From contig NZ_LJOD01000001.1 in assembly GCF_001295265.1 (NCBI RefSeq), forward strand, positions 186,001 through 250,000: a stretch of 64,000 bases of DNA, in the 5' to 3' direction. Origin of the DNA: Chryseobacterium indologenes. GTDB lineage: Bacteria > Bacteroidota > Bacteroidia > Flavobacteriales > Weeksellaceae. The translations under genes and the position numbers were made by a program. The notes under the pieces are model-generated. The model was given only the letters and a program-made list of their open reading frames with translations. It searched no databases and was not told the DNA's origin. Below, one piece after another: positions 30,185 to 38,905 of the stretch; the first letter of the stretch is position 1, and each line of letters opens with the position of its first letter.

Positions 30185-31603
30185 TTAGATTTCAAAATAA
30201 TTTTTTGTATTATGATAACAGATATCCTGAATGATTTTTCCTACCCATTTTTCATCATCGGGAAGAAGACCTCTTTCCATCTCATTTCCGAACAGATTGC
30301 ATACAAGCCTTCTGAAATAATCATGTCTTGAGAACGACAGCAGGCTTCGGGAATCGGTAAGCATCCCTACAAAAGTGCTGATGAGACCTATATTGGAGAG
30401 CGTGTTCATCTGTTTTGTCATCCCGTCAAGCTGATCAAGAAACCACCAGGCTGCTCCAAACTGTACCCTGGATCTGACTCCTCCTTCGTTGAAGTTTCCG
30501 GCAAGGGATGCCAGAACTTCATTAAATGCCGGATTCAGATTGTAAATAATGGTTTTGGTCAACTTTCCTTCCGAATTCAGCTCATCCAGCAAAATGCTCA
30601 TTCTCTGTGCATAATACGATTCTCCAATGGCATCATACCCTGTGTTGGCACCCATTTTCCTAAACATTTCTGAATTGTTGTTTCGGGTTGCCCCTACATG
30701 AAACTGCTGTACCCAGCCTTTTTCTGCGTACATTTTGCAAAGCTCTTTCAGCATATAACCGCATAATGCTTCCGGATCGGAAAATGTTGGGAGATTGCCT
30801 TTCAGAAATTCGGAGAACTCTTTTTCAAGGCTATGATTCCATTTCGTGGTATCCGGGAAATATTCAAAGCCATGATCGGCTACTTTTGCTCCTGCTTCCA
30901 CAAAATAGCTGATTCTGGACTGAAGCGCATTCAACAGATCAGAAGCGGATGTTATTAAAAATCCGCAGACTTTTTCAAGCTTTTTAATTCCTGAAAGATA
31001 GTGTTCAGGATTCATCATATTGATATAGGCATCAGGGCGGAAAGCCGGAAGAACAGCTGTTTTAAATCCACCGTTTTTTAATGCTTTATGATGAGCCAGA
31101 TCATCAGCAGGATCATCCGTAGTACACAACGCTTCTACCTTAAAATTTTCAATGATAGATTGTGGTAAAAAACCGGATGTCTGAAGACTTTCATTCATCT
31201 GATGATATACGGCATCTGCATTTTCCGGTGACAGGTATTCGCTAATCCCAAAAGGATTTTTGAGTTCCAGATGTGTCCAGTGAAATAGCGGATTACGAAG
31301 GGTATAAGGCACTACTTCTGCCCATTTCATGAATTTTTCGTGATCTGAAGTATTTCCGGAAATAAACTGTTCATCAATGCCAAAATTTCTCATGGCTCTC
31401 CATTTATAATGGTCACCATTCAGCCAGATACCCGTTGGCGAGCTGAAATTCCGGTTCGCAGAAATAATGTCCGGTTCAAGATGATTATGATAATCGATAA
31501 CCGGCATGTCTTTAGCATAATCAAAATACAGGTTTTCTGCCTTTGCTGATTCAAGCAAAAACAATTCTCCGAAAACGTTTTTATTTTTAATGGAATTATT
31601 CAT
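30185..31603 (-). CDS. uxaC: Uronate (glucuronate/galacturonate) isomerase
   Basis: 472 residues, amidohydrolase-superfamily UxaC, converting D-glucuronate to D-fructuronate (or galacturonate to tagaturonate). Metal and active-site motifs include MPVIDYHNHLEPD near residue 33, the VEALCTTDDPADDL segment, FHVGATRNNN, and LTDSRSLLSFSRHDYFRR near the C-terminus. Length is normal for the family. With mannonate dehydratase, the SDR oxidoreductase, kdgK and eda it completes the glucuronate pathway. A 239-nt gap separates it from the upstream SDR gene, so a promoter could lie there, though no exact TAnnTTTG box was seen. Confidence 0.95.
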   Translation of the reverse strand: MNNSIKNKNVFGELFLLESAKAENLYFDYAKDMPVIDYHNHLEPDIISANRNFSSPTGIWLNGDHYKWRAMRNFGIDEQFISGNTSDHEKFMKWAEVVPYTLRNPLFHWTHLELKNPFGISEYLSPENADAVYHQMNESLQTSGFLPQSIIENFKVEALCTTDDPADDLAHHKALKNGGFKTAVLPAFRPDAYINMMNPEHYLSGIKKLEKVCGFLITSASDLLNALQSRISYFVEAGAKVADHGFEYFPDTTKWNHSLEKEFSEFLKGNLPTFSDPEALCGYMLKELCKMYAEKGWVQQFHVGATRNNNSEMFRKMGANTGYDAIGESYYAQRMSILLDELNSEGKLTKTIIYNLNPAFNEVLASLAGNFNEGGVRSRVQFGAAWWFLDQLDGMTKQMNTLSNIGLISTFVGMLTDSRSLLSFSRHDYFRRLVCNLFGNEMERGLLPDDEKWVGKIIQDICYHNTKNYFEI

Positions 31604-31640
31604 TATTTATTTTTACAATCCTGGATTTTAATTCTAAACT

Positions 31641-31776
31641 TGTACAACCACAAAAGTCACAAAAGCCTTATTTTAAAACACTTTTGCCCACCTAAGTAAG
31701 TTTAATATGATTCTTCAGAAAAGTTCACATAAGATGAAAATCAAAGATTTTCACAACACTTAGGTGTCTACATTTT
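31641..31776. repeat. Nested inverted-repeat element (MITE-like)
   Basis: In the uxaC/SDR gap, CACCTAAG (31689-31696) faces CTTAGGTG (31759-31766), and inside lies TGAAAATC (31735-31742) facing GATTTTCA (31746-31753) across 3 nt. The flank has the words cacaaaagtcacaaaag, which I recall from intergenic repeats in Chryseobacterium genomes. No gene fits. Probably a small non-coding mobile repeat. Confidence 0.45.
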
Positions 31777-31810
31777 AAAAACAAGACCTTGAATGAAACC
31801 ATTAAGGTCC
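31772..31810 (-). terminator. Terminator after the SDR gene
   Basis: On the minus strand GACCTT (809-804 of 31xxx) pairs with AAGGTC (790-785) and is followed by TTGTTTTT. It lies just past the SDR oxidoreductase stop at 31843, so it could separate the SusCD/uxuA/SDR messages from uxaC-kdgK-eda. Confidence 0.6.
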
Positions 31811-31842
31811 TGTTCCAATTGTTATATATGAAGAAATTAGTT

Positions 31843-32658
31843 TTATACTCCGCTGAATGCGCTGAAACCTCCATCGACAGGAATCAGTGCTCCTGTAATA
31901 AAACTTGCTGCATCTGAACACAGAAACTGTACAACACCATTCAGTTCCTCTACTTCTCCAAATCTCTGCATGGGTGTTTTGGCGATTACTTTTTTACTTC
32001 TATCGGTTAAGCTTCCATCCGGATTCAGAAGGATTGCGCGGTTCTGATCGCCAATGAAGAATCCCGGTGCCACGGCATTAACACGTATTTTATCTCCGAA
32101 TTTTAATGCAAGGTCAGAGGCCAGCCATTGGGTAAAATTGGTGATTGCCGATTTGGCGGCAGAATATCCGGCCACTCTTGTTATCGCTGAATAAGCTGCC
32201 ATGGAAGAAATATTAATAATGTTTCCGCTTCCCTGTTCAGCCATTATTTTTCCGAAAACATAGCTTGGATAAACAGTTCCGTTGATATTAAGATCGGTAA
32301 CTTCTGTCCATCCTTTCATATCCAGATCAAAAAATGACTGTTCGGGAGATAAAGTTGCTGCCGGAATATTTCCACCAGCTATATTGAGCAGAATATCAAT
32401 GCTTCCATACTTATCTTTTATTTTTACTGAAGCAGCTTCAAGGCTTTCAATATCCATCACATTGGCCTCTACGGCAAATGCATCGCCCCCCAGATCCGTA
32501 AGTTCTTTTACCCGGACATCCAGTGTTTTCTGGTTTCTTCCCAATGCCACAACTTTTGCTCCGGCCTCAATAAAACTTTTAGCCAGGCTGCCTCCTAAGA
32601 CACCTGAAGCCCCTGTAATGACTGCGACTTTATTTTTAACACTAAACAGGTCTTTCAT
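31843..32658 (-). CDS. SDR D-mannonate oxidoreductase (fructuronate reductase)
   Basis: 271 residues, classical short-chain dehydrogenase. TGASGVLGG (residues 15-23) binds the nucleotide, LNIAGGN is the NAG motif variant, and the catalytic Ser/Tyr/Lys are at about 151, 165 (GYSAAK) and 169. Context between uronate isomerase and mannonate dehydratase points to reduction of D-fructuronate to D-mannonate. Bacteroidota often use an SDR for this step instead of the longer UxuB-type enzyme, which is absent here. The gene lies 32 nt after mannonate dehydratase. Function is inferred from family plus neighbourhood. Confidence 0.87.
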   Translation of the reverse strand: MKDLFSVKNKVAVITGASGVLGGSLAKSFIEAGAKVVALGRNQKTLDVRVKELTDLGGDAFAVEANVMDIESLEAASVKIKDKYGSIDILLNIAGGNIPAATLSPEQSFFDLDMKGWTEVTDLNINGTVYPSYVFGKIMAEQGSGNIINISSMAAYSAITRVAGYSAAKSAITNFTQWLASDLALKFGDKIRVNAVAPGFFIGDQNRAILLNPDGSLTDRSKKVIAKTPMQRFGEVEELNGVVQFLCSDAASFITGALIPVDGGFSAFSGV

Positions 32659-32690
32659 TTTACTTTTTACTATTTTATTACAAACACAGA

Positions 32691-33866
32691 TTAATTTTTT
32701 TGTAATTCTGACTGAACTGCCGCCATTACCCCTTCAATCTGTCCCAATGCCAACATCCGTCCTAAAAATGAATAGCCTGGGTTATATCCTTTATCGATAT
32801 CTTCTGTTAAAAGCCTTCCATGGTCAATTCTCATGGGCAGGTCAGGGGTTTCTTTTTCGAATACACGGATCACTTCAATGAGTTTTCCTCTTCCTCCTAA
32901 ATGATGAGCCTCGATGAAATCCCCATTTTCAAAGACATCTGTACTTCTCAGGTGAACGAATTTGGTACGATGGGCAAATTTCTGAGCCAGCTTGGGAACA
33001 TCATTCTGAAGGTTGGCACTTAAAGATCCGGTGCAAAACGTCAATCCATTGTGAGGGTTATCAACAGCATTCAGAATCCAGTCAATGTCTTCTTCATTGG
33101 TTACAATTCTCGGCAATCCCAGTAATGAAAACGGCGGATCATCAGGATGCACGCACATCCGGATATTCCATTTTTCACAGACAGGCATTATTTTTTCAAG
33201 GAAATATTTCATGTTCTCCCGCAGCTGGCGTTTATCTATACCATCGTACAATGCCAACAGGTTTTTGAAAATGGCCACCGGATTATCATCTCCTTCCTTG
33301 ATATTTCCGTTCACGAATCCCTGTGTTTTTACAATAATTGAGTCTATCAGATCATTGTTATCCTGTTCTGTTAAGGTATTTTTTAATTCTTCCACTTTCT
33401 GAAGGACCTCCGGATTATATTCATTTTCAGCATCTTTCCTTTGAAGAATATGAATTTCGAAGTACGCAAACTTGGCCTTGTCAAAATAAAGTGATGAAGA
33501 ACCGTCTTCCCATTCATGAAAGAGGTCTGTTCTTGCCCAATCCAGAACAGGCATAAAGTTGTAACAAACTGTTGTAATCCCTGCTTTACCCAGATTTCCA
33601 AGGCTTATGATATACTTTTCTATTAAAGAGTCACGGTCTTCACCTCCGTATTTGATCGCTTCGCTCACGGGAAGACTTTCCACAACAGACCAGCGAAGCC
33701 CGTGGCTTTCTATATAGTTTTTATAATCAATGATGGCCTCCGGACTCCAGATTTCTCCGTTTGGGATATCATGCAGAGCAGAAACAATTCCTTCTACTCC
33801 GATCTGACGGAGCGTGCTGAGTTTTATTTTGTCTTTTTTGCCAAACCAACGCCAGGTTTTTTCCAT
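32691..33866 (-). CDS. uxuA: Mannonate dehydratase
   Basis: 391 residues, typical UxuA length. Dehydrates D-mannonate to 2-keto-3-deoxygluconate in a metal-dependent reaction. Family markers are MEKTWRWFGKKDKI at the N-terminus, VVESLPVSEAIKYG, CVHPDDPPFSLLGLPRIV, LTFCTGSL, KFVHLRSTDV and MRIDHGRLL; these include the metal-binding Cys/His/Asp residues. It is preceded by susD with an 80-nt gap holding a hairpin and followed by the SDR gene. Confidence 0.96.
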   Translation of the reverse strand: MEKTWRWFGKKDKIKLSTLRQIGVEGIVSALHDIPNGEIWSPEAIIDYKNYIESHGLRWSVVESLPVSEAIKYGGEDRDSLIEKYIISLGNLGKAGITTVCYNFMPVLDWARTDLFHEWEDGSSSLYFDKAKFAYFEIHILQRKDAENEYNPEVLQKVEELKNTLTEQDNNDLIDSIIVKTQGFVNGNIKEGDDNPVAIFKNLLALYDGIDKRQLRENMKYFLEKIMPVCEKWNIRMCVHPDDPPFSLLGLPRIVTNEEDIDWILNAVDNPHNGLTFCTGSLSANLQNDVPKLAQKFAHRTKFVHLRSTDVFENGDFIEAHHLGGRGKLIEVIRVFEKETPDLPMRIDHGRLLTEDIDKGYNPGYSFLGRMLALGQIEGVMAAVQSELQKN

Positions 33867-33895
33867 AATCTTTAAGTTTTAATTCAATTAAACAA

Positions 33896-33917
33896 AGCAG
33901 GTGCTTTCACACCTACT
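33896..33917 (-). terminator. Hairpin between susD and uxuA
   Basis: On the minus strand AGTAGGTG (33917-33910) pairs with CACCTGCT (33903-33896) with one wobble and a 6-nt loop, followed by TTGTTTAATT. It sits 30 nt after the SusD stop. Such hairpins often set different mRNA levels for SusCD and downstream genes; it may be a partial terminator or a stabiliser. Confidence 0.5.
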
Positions 33918-33946
33918 CTGTCTTTGATATGAATGTTAGAATACGA

Positions 33947-35905
33947 TTAATTGTATCCGGGGTTCTGGTATTTAGCCTTAATATCTGCTGATACTTCCAT
34001 AGCATCAATCTGATTCTGAGGAATCGGTCTCAGATAGTGAAAAGGGCTGATTGTTCTTGTAACTGTTTGCGGTGTATGATCTCCGTAAGAAGCTCCCCCA
34101 ATCTGGTAGGTAGCCGCATATTCTCCCCATTTCTGTGTACGTACCAGATCATACCATCTGTAAAATTCTCCGTAATATTCACGGGATCTTTCTGCAAGGA
34201 TATAATCTATGGTAATTACGGATGGTGTGGCAGCGATCATAGCAGCACTGTTATCTGCCACATAAGCGGCATTCTGTGCATTATTGAACTTCCATTTTCC
34301 GGCACGGGCACGGATGACATTGATAAGATCTCTGGCAGTCATAGCTCCTGAAGCTCCTTTTACGGCTGCTTCCGCGGCAATAAAATAGAATTCTGAAAAT
34401 TTTGCAACGCTGAAAGGACGTGTTAATCCTGCATTGGGATATCCTAAACCATTTGGATCATCGGTACGGTAAGTTCCTATTTTCCATAGGCCAGGGTATA
34501 CAATTCTGCTGATTCCGTTCGGTGCAATTACCCAGTCTGCTCTTCCTGACAGCGTACCTGCTCCCACACCGCTTTGTCCGGCTCCTGTAGGATAAGAAGG
34601 GGTCTGGCTGTCATCGTTGAGGAAGCTCAGGATAGCTCCTCCCGGCTGTACAGGCAGGTTATTTGCATTATAAAGCACAGGAACTGTTGTAAGACCTGTT
34701 CCGTTCTTGTTCCAGTTTCCTCTGTACGTGGTTACAAAGGTACCATCATAGCGGGAATCGTTGGTTTTATCTGCAAAAGTATTTTTAATAACTCCTAAAG
34801 TAGGACACATACGAACCCATGGTCTTCCCAGTGGCTGTGAAGCTTCTCTCTGTACTGAGCTTACAATGTCTGTTCCAAGCCATGCTGTTGTTCTGCTGCT
34901 TTTGATGGCAGTGTAATTCCAGGTCTGCATCCAAGCTGCGAAATTATCCGGTGCCCAGCCTGATCCAAATCCTACAGGGTCACTTTCATTATAGTATGTG
35001 CTGGATTGTGTATGGTCCGCATAGAGCATAGATTCTGTATTTCTGTCATTGGACCCTACATTGACGTCATAGAAGGTAGGCTGAAGCGCGTACATCCCGG
35101 GATTGTTGATTCCTTCCATCGCAATATCATAGGCCTGCTGGAAGTACCATTGGGCATTGTGCCCGTCGGGATCATTTCTTGCTGCTTCAGGATAAGTTGG
35201 AATACTGTTGGGATTCTGCAGCCACCACCCATAGGTAAGATAAGCTTTGGCAAGCATAAGTTTTGCTACGTTTTTAGTTACCCCACCAGTCACCCTTGGT
35301 GATGAAGGCAGATTCTCTATAGCTTTTCTGAGATCAGCAAAAACAGTTTTTGTGTATACTTCCGGAACGGTATTCCTTACTGAAGTTGTTGACGGAAGAG
35401 TGTTATATTTCAATTCTCCTGCACCTAAATCCAGCGGAACCCCTCCATAGGTCTGCACCAGCATGAAATAGTAAAATCCGCGGAAGAAACGGGCTTCAGA
35501 AATCATAGATTCTGCAATTCCGAATCCGGGTCCTTTTTCAATAATCCCGTTGGCTGTATTGATATACGGGAACACGGAGTTCCAAACCATGCTCGTAGGA
35601 AAAGTATTGGAATTGATAATCCCGTTTCCGGACATATCCAGTTCTTTAAAGTTACCATCTGCACTTTGTGCCCAGGTAGACTCGTCAGTTCCGTTCTGAC
35701 AGTTACTCATAAAGTACCCATTACCGTACAATAACCGGAGTTGTCTGTATAAAGCGGTAAACCCCTGGTTAACTCCATCCGGTGTATTAAAATAATCAGC
35801 TGTGTATATTGATCTTGGCTGCTCATCCAGAATTTCGTTACACCCTGTAAATGTTAAGGATAAAAAGATTGCTCCCAATAGCAGTTTTTTGTTAAAATTT
35901 ATCAT
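33947..35905 (-). CDS. SusD/RagB-type glycan-binding lipoprotein
   Basis: 652 residues with lipobox TFTGC (Cys22), so a lipidated outer-membrane protein. SusD features: an N-terminal tetratricopeptide-like helical bundle (EILDEQPRSIYTADYFNTPDGVNQGFTALY), the ARFFRGFYYFMLVQTYGGVPL motif, and a C-terminal block NVIRARAGKWKF, LAERSREYYGEFYRWYDLVRT. It would cap the SusC barrel and bind xylan oligosaccharides at the cell surface. Its start lies 13 nt after the SusC stop. Ligand is inferred from the locus. Confidence 0.95.
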   Translation of the reverse strand: MINFNKKLLLGAIFLSLTFTGCNEILDEQPRSIYTADYFNTPDGVNQGFTALYRQLRLLYGNGYFMSNCQNGTDESTWAQSADGNFKELDMSGNGIINSNTFPTSMVWNSVFPYINTANGIIEKGPGFGIAESMISEARFFRGFYYFMLVQTYGGVPLDLGAGELKYNTLPSTTSVRNTVPEVYTKTVFADLRKAIENLPSSPRVTGGVTKNVAKLMLAKAYLTYGWWLQNPNSIPTYPEAARNDPDGHNAQWYFQQAYDIAMEGINNPGMYALQPTFYDVNVGSNDRNTESMLYADHTQSSTYYNESDPVGFGSGWAPDNFAAWMQTWNYTAIKSSRTTAWLGTDIVSSVQREASQPLGRPWVRMCPTLGVIKNTFADKTNDSRYDGTFVTTYRGNWNKNGTGLTTVPVLYNANNLPVQPGGAILSFLNDDSQTPSYPTGAGQSGVGAGTLSGRADWVIAPNGISRIVYPGLWKIGTYRTDDPNGLGYPNAGLTRPFSVAKFSEFYFIAAEAAVKGASGAMTARDLINVIRARAGKWKFNNAQNAAYVADNSAAMIAATPSVITIDYILAERSREYYGEFYRWYDLVRTQKWGEYAATYQIGGASYGDHTPQTVTRTISPFHYLRPIPQNQIDAMEVSADIKAKYQNPGYN

Positions 35906-35918
35906 GACAGTACAGTTT

Positions 35919-38813
35919 TTAAAAGGTTAAGTTAAATCCCATCAAGTAATTTCTTGTGGAAGGGTTATTGGTTCCTATAACAAGCTGCCGGCTTTGATAT
36001 CCGCTTACCGCCTGATTTTCATTTCCGAAAGAGTTTGGTTCCGGATCCATTCCTGAAAATTTATGATAAGGAGAAAATAATACGACAGGATTGGTTACGG
36101 TAAAGTAAATTCTTAAGCCGGTGATTTTCAAATCCTTTAAAAAATCTTTATTAACGTTGTAGCCTAATGTAATGGTACGAAGCTTAAGATAAGAAGCATC
36201 AAACATGGCTAAAGTAGAAGAATACTTCGGATTATCGCCACTCAAATGACGTCCTGGACGAGGGAAATGGGCTCCTGTATTATCTTCTGTCCAGTAATCT
36301 ACATCCACATTATTTCCTCTTCCTGTTAATCTGTTAAGATACCCCGCAGATCCGTAGATGGTACTTACCAGGATTCCTCCGTGCTGGAAAGCTCCTACTG
36401 TGCTTAGTTCAAAATTCTTGTAGGCAAAGCGCATATTAAATCCTCCCTGAAATTTCGGGGCTGTGTCGAAGATTTGTCTGTCATCCGGTCCTATTGCTCT
36501 TACCGGCGTTCCGTCTGCGTTGTAACCTCCGGTATAAAGGACTTTTATGGATCCTATAACATCCGCAGCAGTTCCCGGCTCCAGAATATTCTGGTAAGGG
36601 TCACCAGCCTGCCAAAGGCCTATATATTGATAATCATATAATGAATTGATATTATGCCCCACAAACCATAAGTTATTGATATCCCGTGTTGTTCCGGATG
36701 CAAGAGATAAAATTTTGTTTCTGTTGGTATAAAAATTAACTCCGGCCTCCCAGGTAAACCCATCCGGATTATCGAAAATGGCTCCGTTCAAAGAAACTTC
36801 CAGTCCTTTATTTTCGGTTTCCGCTACATTGGAAACAATTGATGACCAGCCGCTTGACGGCGGAAGGCTTTTCTGCGTCAACAGGTCAAATGTATGAGTT
36901 TTGTAATATTCCACGCTTCCTGTGATGCGGTTGTTCAAGATTCCGAAATCTACCCCGTAATTTTGTGTTTTTGAGTATTCCCATCCTAAATTCGGGTTAG
37001 GTGGTTGATTTCCGTATATTCCGGCACTTCCGGCGCTTCCAAAATTGTAAGGAGCTACATTAAATCTTCCCATAGTAGAGTATGGATCTACCGCCTGATT
37101 GGAAGTCTGCCCCCATCCAGCCCTGAATTTAAGAAGGTTAATAGCTTTGATATTCTGCATGAAGGATTCGTTGGTAACATTCCATCCTAATGATAATGCC
37201 GGATAGGTGTGCCATTTATTCCCCGGGGCCAGCCTGGAGGATCCATCGGCACGAAGTGTTGCTGTAACCATATACTTGTTATCATAAGTATACATGACTC
37301 TTCCCATTCCAGACAGCAAACCGGTTTTCCAATAGGTCTGGTCTTCAGGCCGTACTGTAATATCTGCCTGAGGTGACTGTCCCAGGTTATAATACTGGAA
37401 AAAGTCTGCAGGAACATTCTTTGCGCTCATGTATGAGCTTGTAAACTTATTTACCTCCGCGGAATATAATCCCACCGCATTAATCTTATGCTTGCCAAAT
37501 GTACGATCATAGGTTAACAGGTTTTCCAATACCCAATGATAAGTCTGGTTATTCCCTCTTCCTGCAGCTGAGGGCCCCAGAGGATTGGTGTTAAATACCC
37601 CTACACCGGAATAGTTCCCGCTGTTTGAAGTACGGAAATCCAAACCAACATTTAACCTGTACTTCAATCCTTTGACAGGAAGGCTGACCTCCCCGTACAG
37701 ATTGTTATAGGATGCAAAAGACTTGGTTTCATCAACATATTTGTCTCCCAGGTCTTTTAAGCTTCTTCTTGTGTAAATCCATGTCTGATCAATACCACCT
37801 GCCGTACTCATTACTCTTTTAGGGCTTCCGTCCGGATTATAGGGATCAGCAATGGGAGAATATCCCAGAACCGCTCCCGGATTTACGCCATTGCCCTCTG
37901 ATATGGAATGGTTTGTATTGGTTGTAAAACCGAACTTAAAGATGGCACCTACCTGCTGGTCAATAGCCATTCGTAGGGCAAATCTTTCATAACTTTGAAT
38001 AGGAACTAATGCATTTTGTTTGAAATATGACAGTCCAACATTATAATTGCCACCTTCTGTTCCGCCTGAAACACCGATATCGTGGCTGGTCATCATCGCC
38101 GGTTTATAGTACAGGCTCTGCCAGTCTGTATTGACATTGTTATTTTCATCAGCCCCGTTTGAATATAAAGGGGTTGTATTTCCCGCTGGAATTGCATAAG
38201 CACGCAGCTGTGAAAACTTAGGCCCGTCCATCATAGGATATTTTGAAAACAAAGTCTGAACCCCGGTAAAGGTATTGTAGGTAAATCTCGGCTTCTGTCC
38301 TTTTGTTCCCCTGTTGGTCGTAACGAGAATTACCCCGTTTGCTCCTCTGGACCCGTAGATGGCTGTAGCAGAAGCATCTTTCAGGATATCGATACTTTTG
38401 ATATCACTGGTGCTTATATCTCCCAGTGAGCCTACAAAAGGAATACCATCCAATACAATCAATGGGTTATTATCCCCTGTCAGGGATCTTGTTCCCCTGA
38501 TACGGATCTGCATTGCAGCACCCGGTTTTGTGGAGGTTTGTGAAATATCAACACCTGCCGTTCTTCCCTGTAATGACTGGGTAATATTGGCAGAAGGCAC
38601 TTCACGCAGCGCATCTCCTTTTACAGTAGCTACAGAACCCGTCACAGCTTCTTTTCTCTGGGTTCCATATCCTATCACAACAACTTCATCTATTTTATTT
38701 TCTTTAGCTACTGTATCTTTTTTAACCTGTGAATATGCTATGCCGGAAGGCAATAAAGTCATTGCAAAAAATAATGCCGCTCTATTGCTTTTATTGAAGT
38801 AAAATCGGTTCAT
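35919..38813 (-). CDS. SusC/RagA-type TonB-dependent transporter
   Basis: 964 residues with a signal peptide (GIAYSQ), a TonB-box-like stretch KIDEVVVIGYGTQRKE, a plug domain (AVTGSVATVKGDALREVPSANI, then SIDILKDASATAIYGSRGANGVILVTT) and a 22-strand barrel ending in GFNLTF. It imports oligosaccharides across the outer membrane with energy from TonB. The carboxypeptidase-like N-terminal extension found in many SusC proteins is absent; the TonB box comes directly after the signal peptide. It forms a pair with the following susD gene. Specificity for (glucurono)arabinoxylan fragments is inferred. Confidence 0.95.
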   Translation of the reverse strand: MNRFYFNKSNRAALFFAMTLLPSGIAYSQVKKDTVAKENKIDEVVVIGYGTQRKEAVTGSVATVKGDALREVPSANITQSLQGRTAGVDISQTSTKPGAAMQIRIRGTRSLTGDNNPLIVLDGIPFVGSLGDISTSDIKSIDILKDASATAIYGSRGANGVILVTTNRGTKGQKPRFTYNTFTGVQTLFSKYPMMDGPKFSQLRAYAIPAGNTTPLYSNGADENNNVNTDWQSLYYKPAMMTSHDIGVSGGTEGGNYNVGLSYFKQNALVPIQSYERFALRMAIDQQVGAIFKFGFTTNTNHSISEGNGVNPGAVLGYSPIADPYNPDGSPKRVMSTAGGIDQTWIYTRRSLKDLGDKYVDETKSFASYNNLYGEVSLPVKGLKYRLNVGLDFRTSNSGNYSGVGVFNTNPLGPSAAGRGNNQTYHWVLENLLTYDRTFGKHKINAVGLYSAEVNKFTSSYMSAKNVPADFFQYYNLGQSPQADITVRPEDQTYWKTGLLSGMGRVMYTYDNKYMVTATLRADGSSRLAPGNKWHTYPALSLGWNVTNESFMQNIKAINLLKFRAGWGQTSNQAVDPYSTMGRFNVAPYNFGSAGSAGIYGNQPPNPNLGWEYSKTQNYGVDFGILNNRITGSVEYYKTHTFDLLTQKSLPPSSGWSSIVSNVAETENKGLEVSLNGAIFDNPDGFTWEAGVNFYTNRNKILSLASGTTRDINNLWFVGHNINSLYDYQYIGLWQAGDPYQNILEPGTAADVIGSIKVLYTGGYNADGTPVRAIGPDDRQIFDTAPKFQGGFNMRFAYKNFELSTVGAFQHGGILVSTIYGSAGYLNRLTGRGNNVDVDYWTEDNTGAHFPRPGRHLSGDNPKYSSTLAMFDASYLKLRTITLGYNVNKDFLKDLKITGLRIYFTVTNPVVLFSPYHKFSGMDPEPNSFGNENQAVSGYQSRQLVIGTNNPSTRNYLMGFNLTF

Positions 38814-38840
38814 AATTATTATTTTTATATTGGTTGTTGA

Positions 38841-38899
38841 ATAAAAGGCTGGTTAATAATTATAGTTTATACAATCCTTAGTGTTTATGAGCCTTTTAT
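38841..38899. promoter_or_regulatory. Inverted repeat between xylA and susC
   Basis: ATAAAAGGCT (38841-38850) and AGCCTTTTAT (38890-38899) are a perfect 10-bp inverted repeat around 39 nt in the xylA-susC gap. It may be a leaky terminator after xylA or a structured 5' leader of the SusCD message. Confidence 0.45.
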
Positions 38900-38905
38900 T
38901 TTTTA

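Noticed and set aside
32282..32881. 199-codon plus-strand frame
   Set aside because: Antisense to the SDR gene and the end of uxuA; composition is that of a reverse-strand shadow.
38359..38802. 147-codon plus-strand frame over the susC 5' end
   Set aside because: Antisense to the plug domain; no independent evidence.
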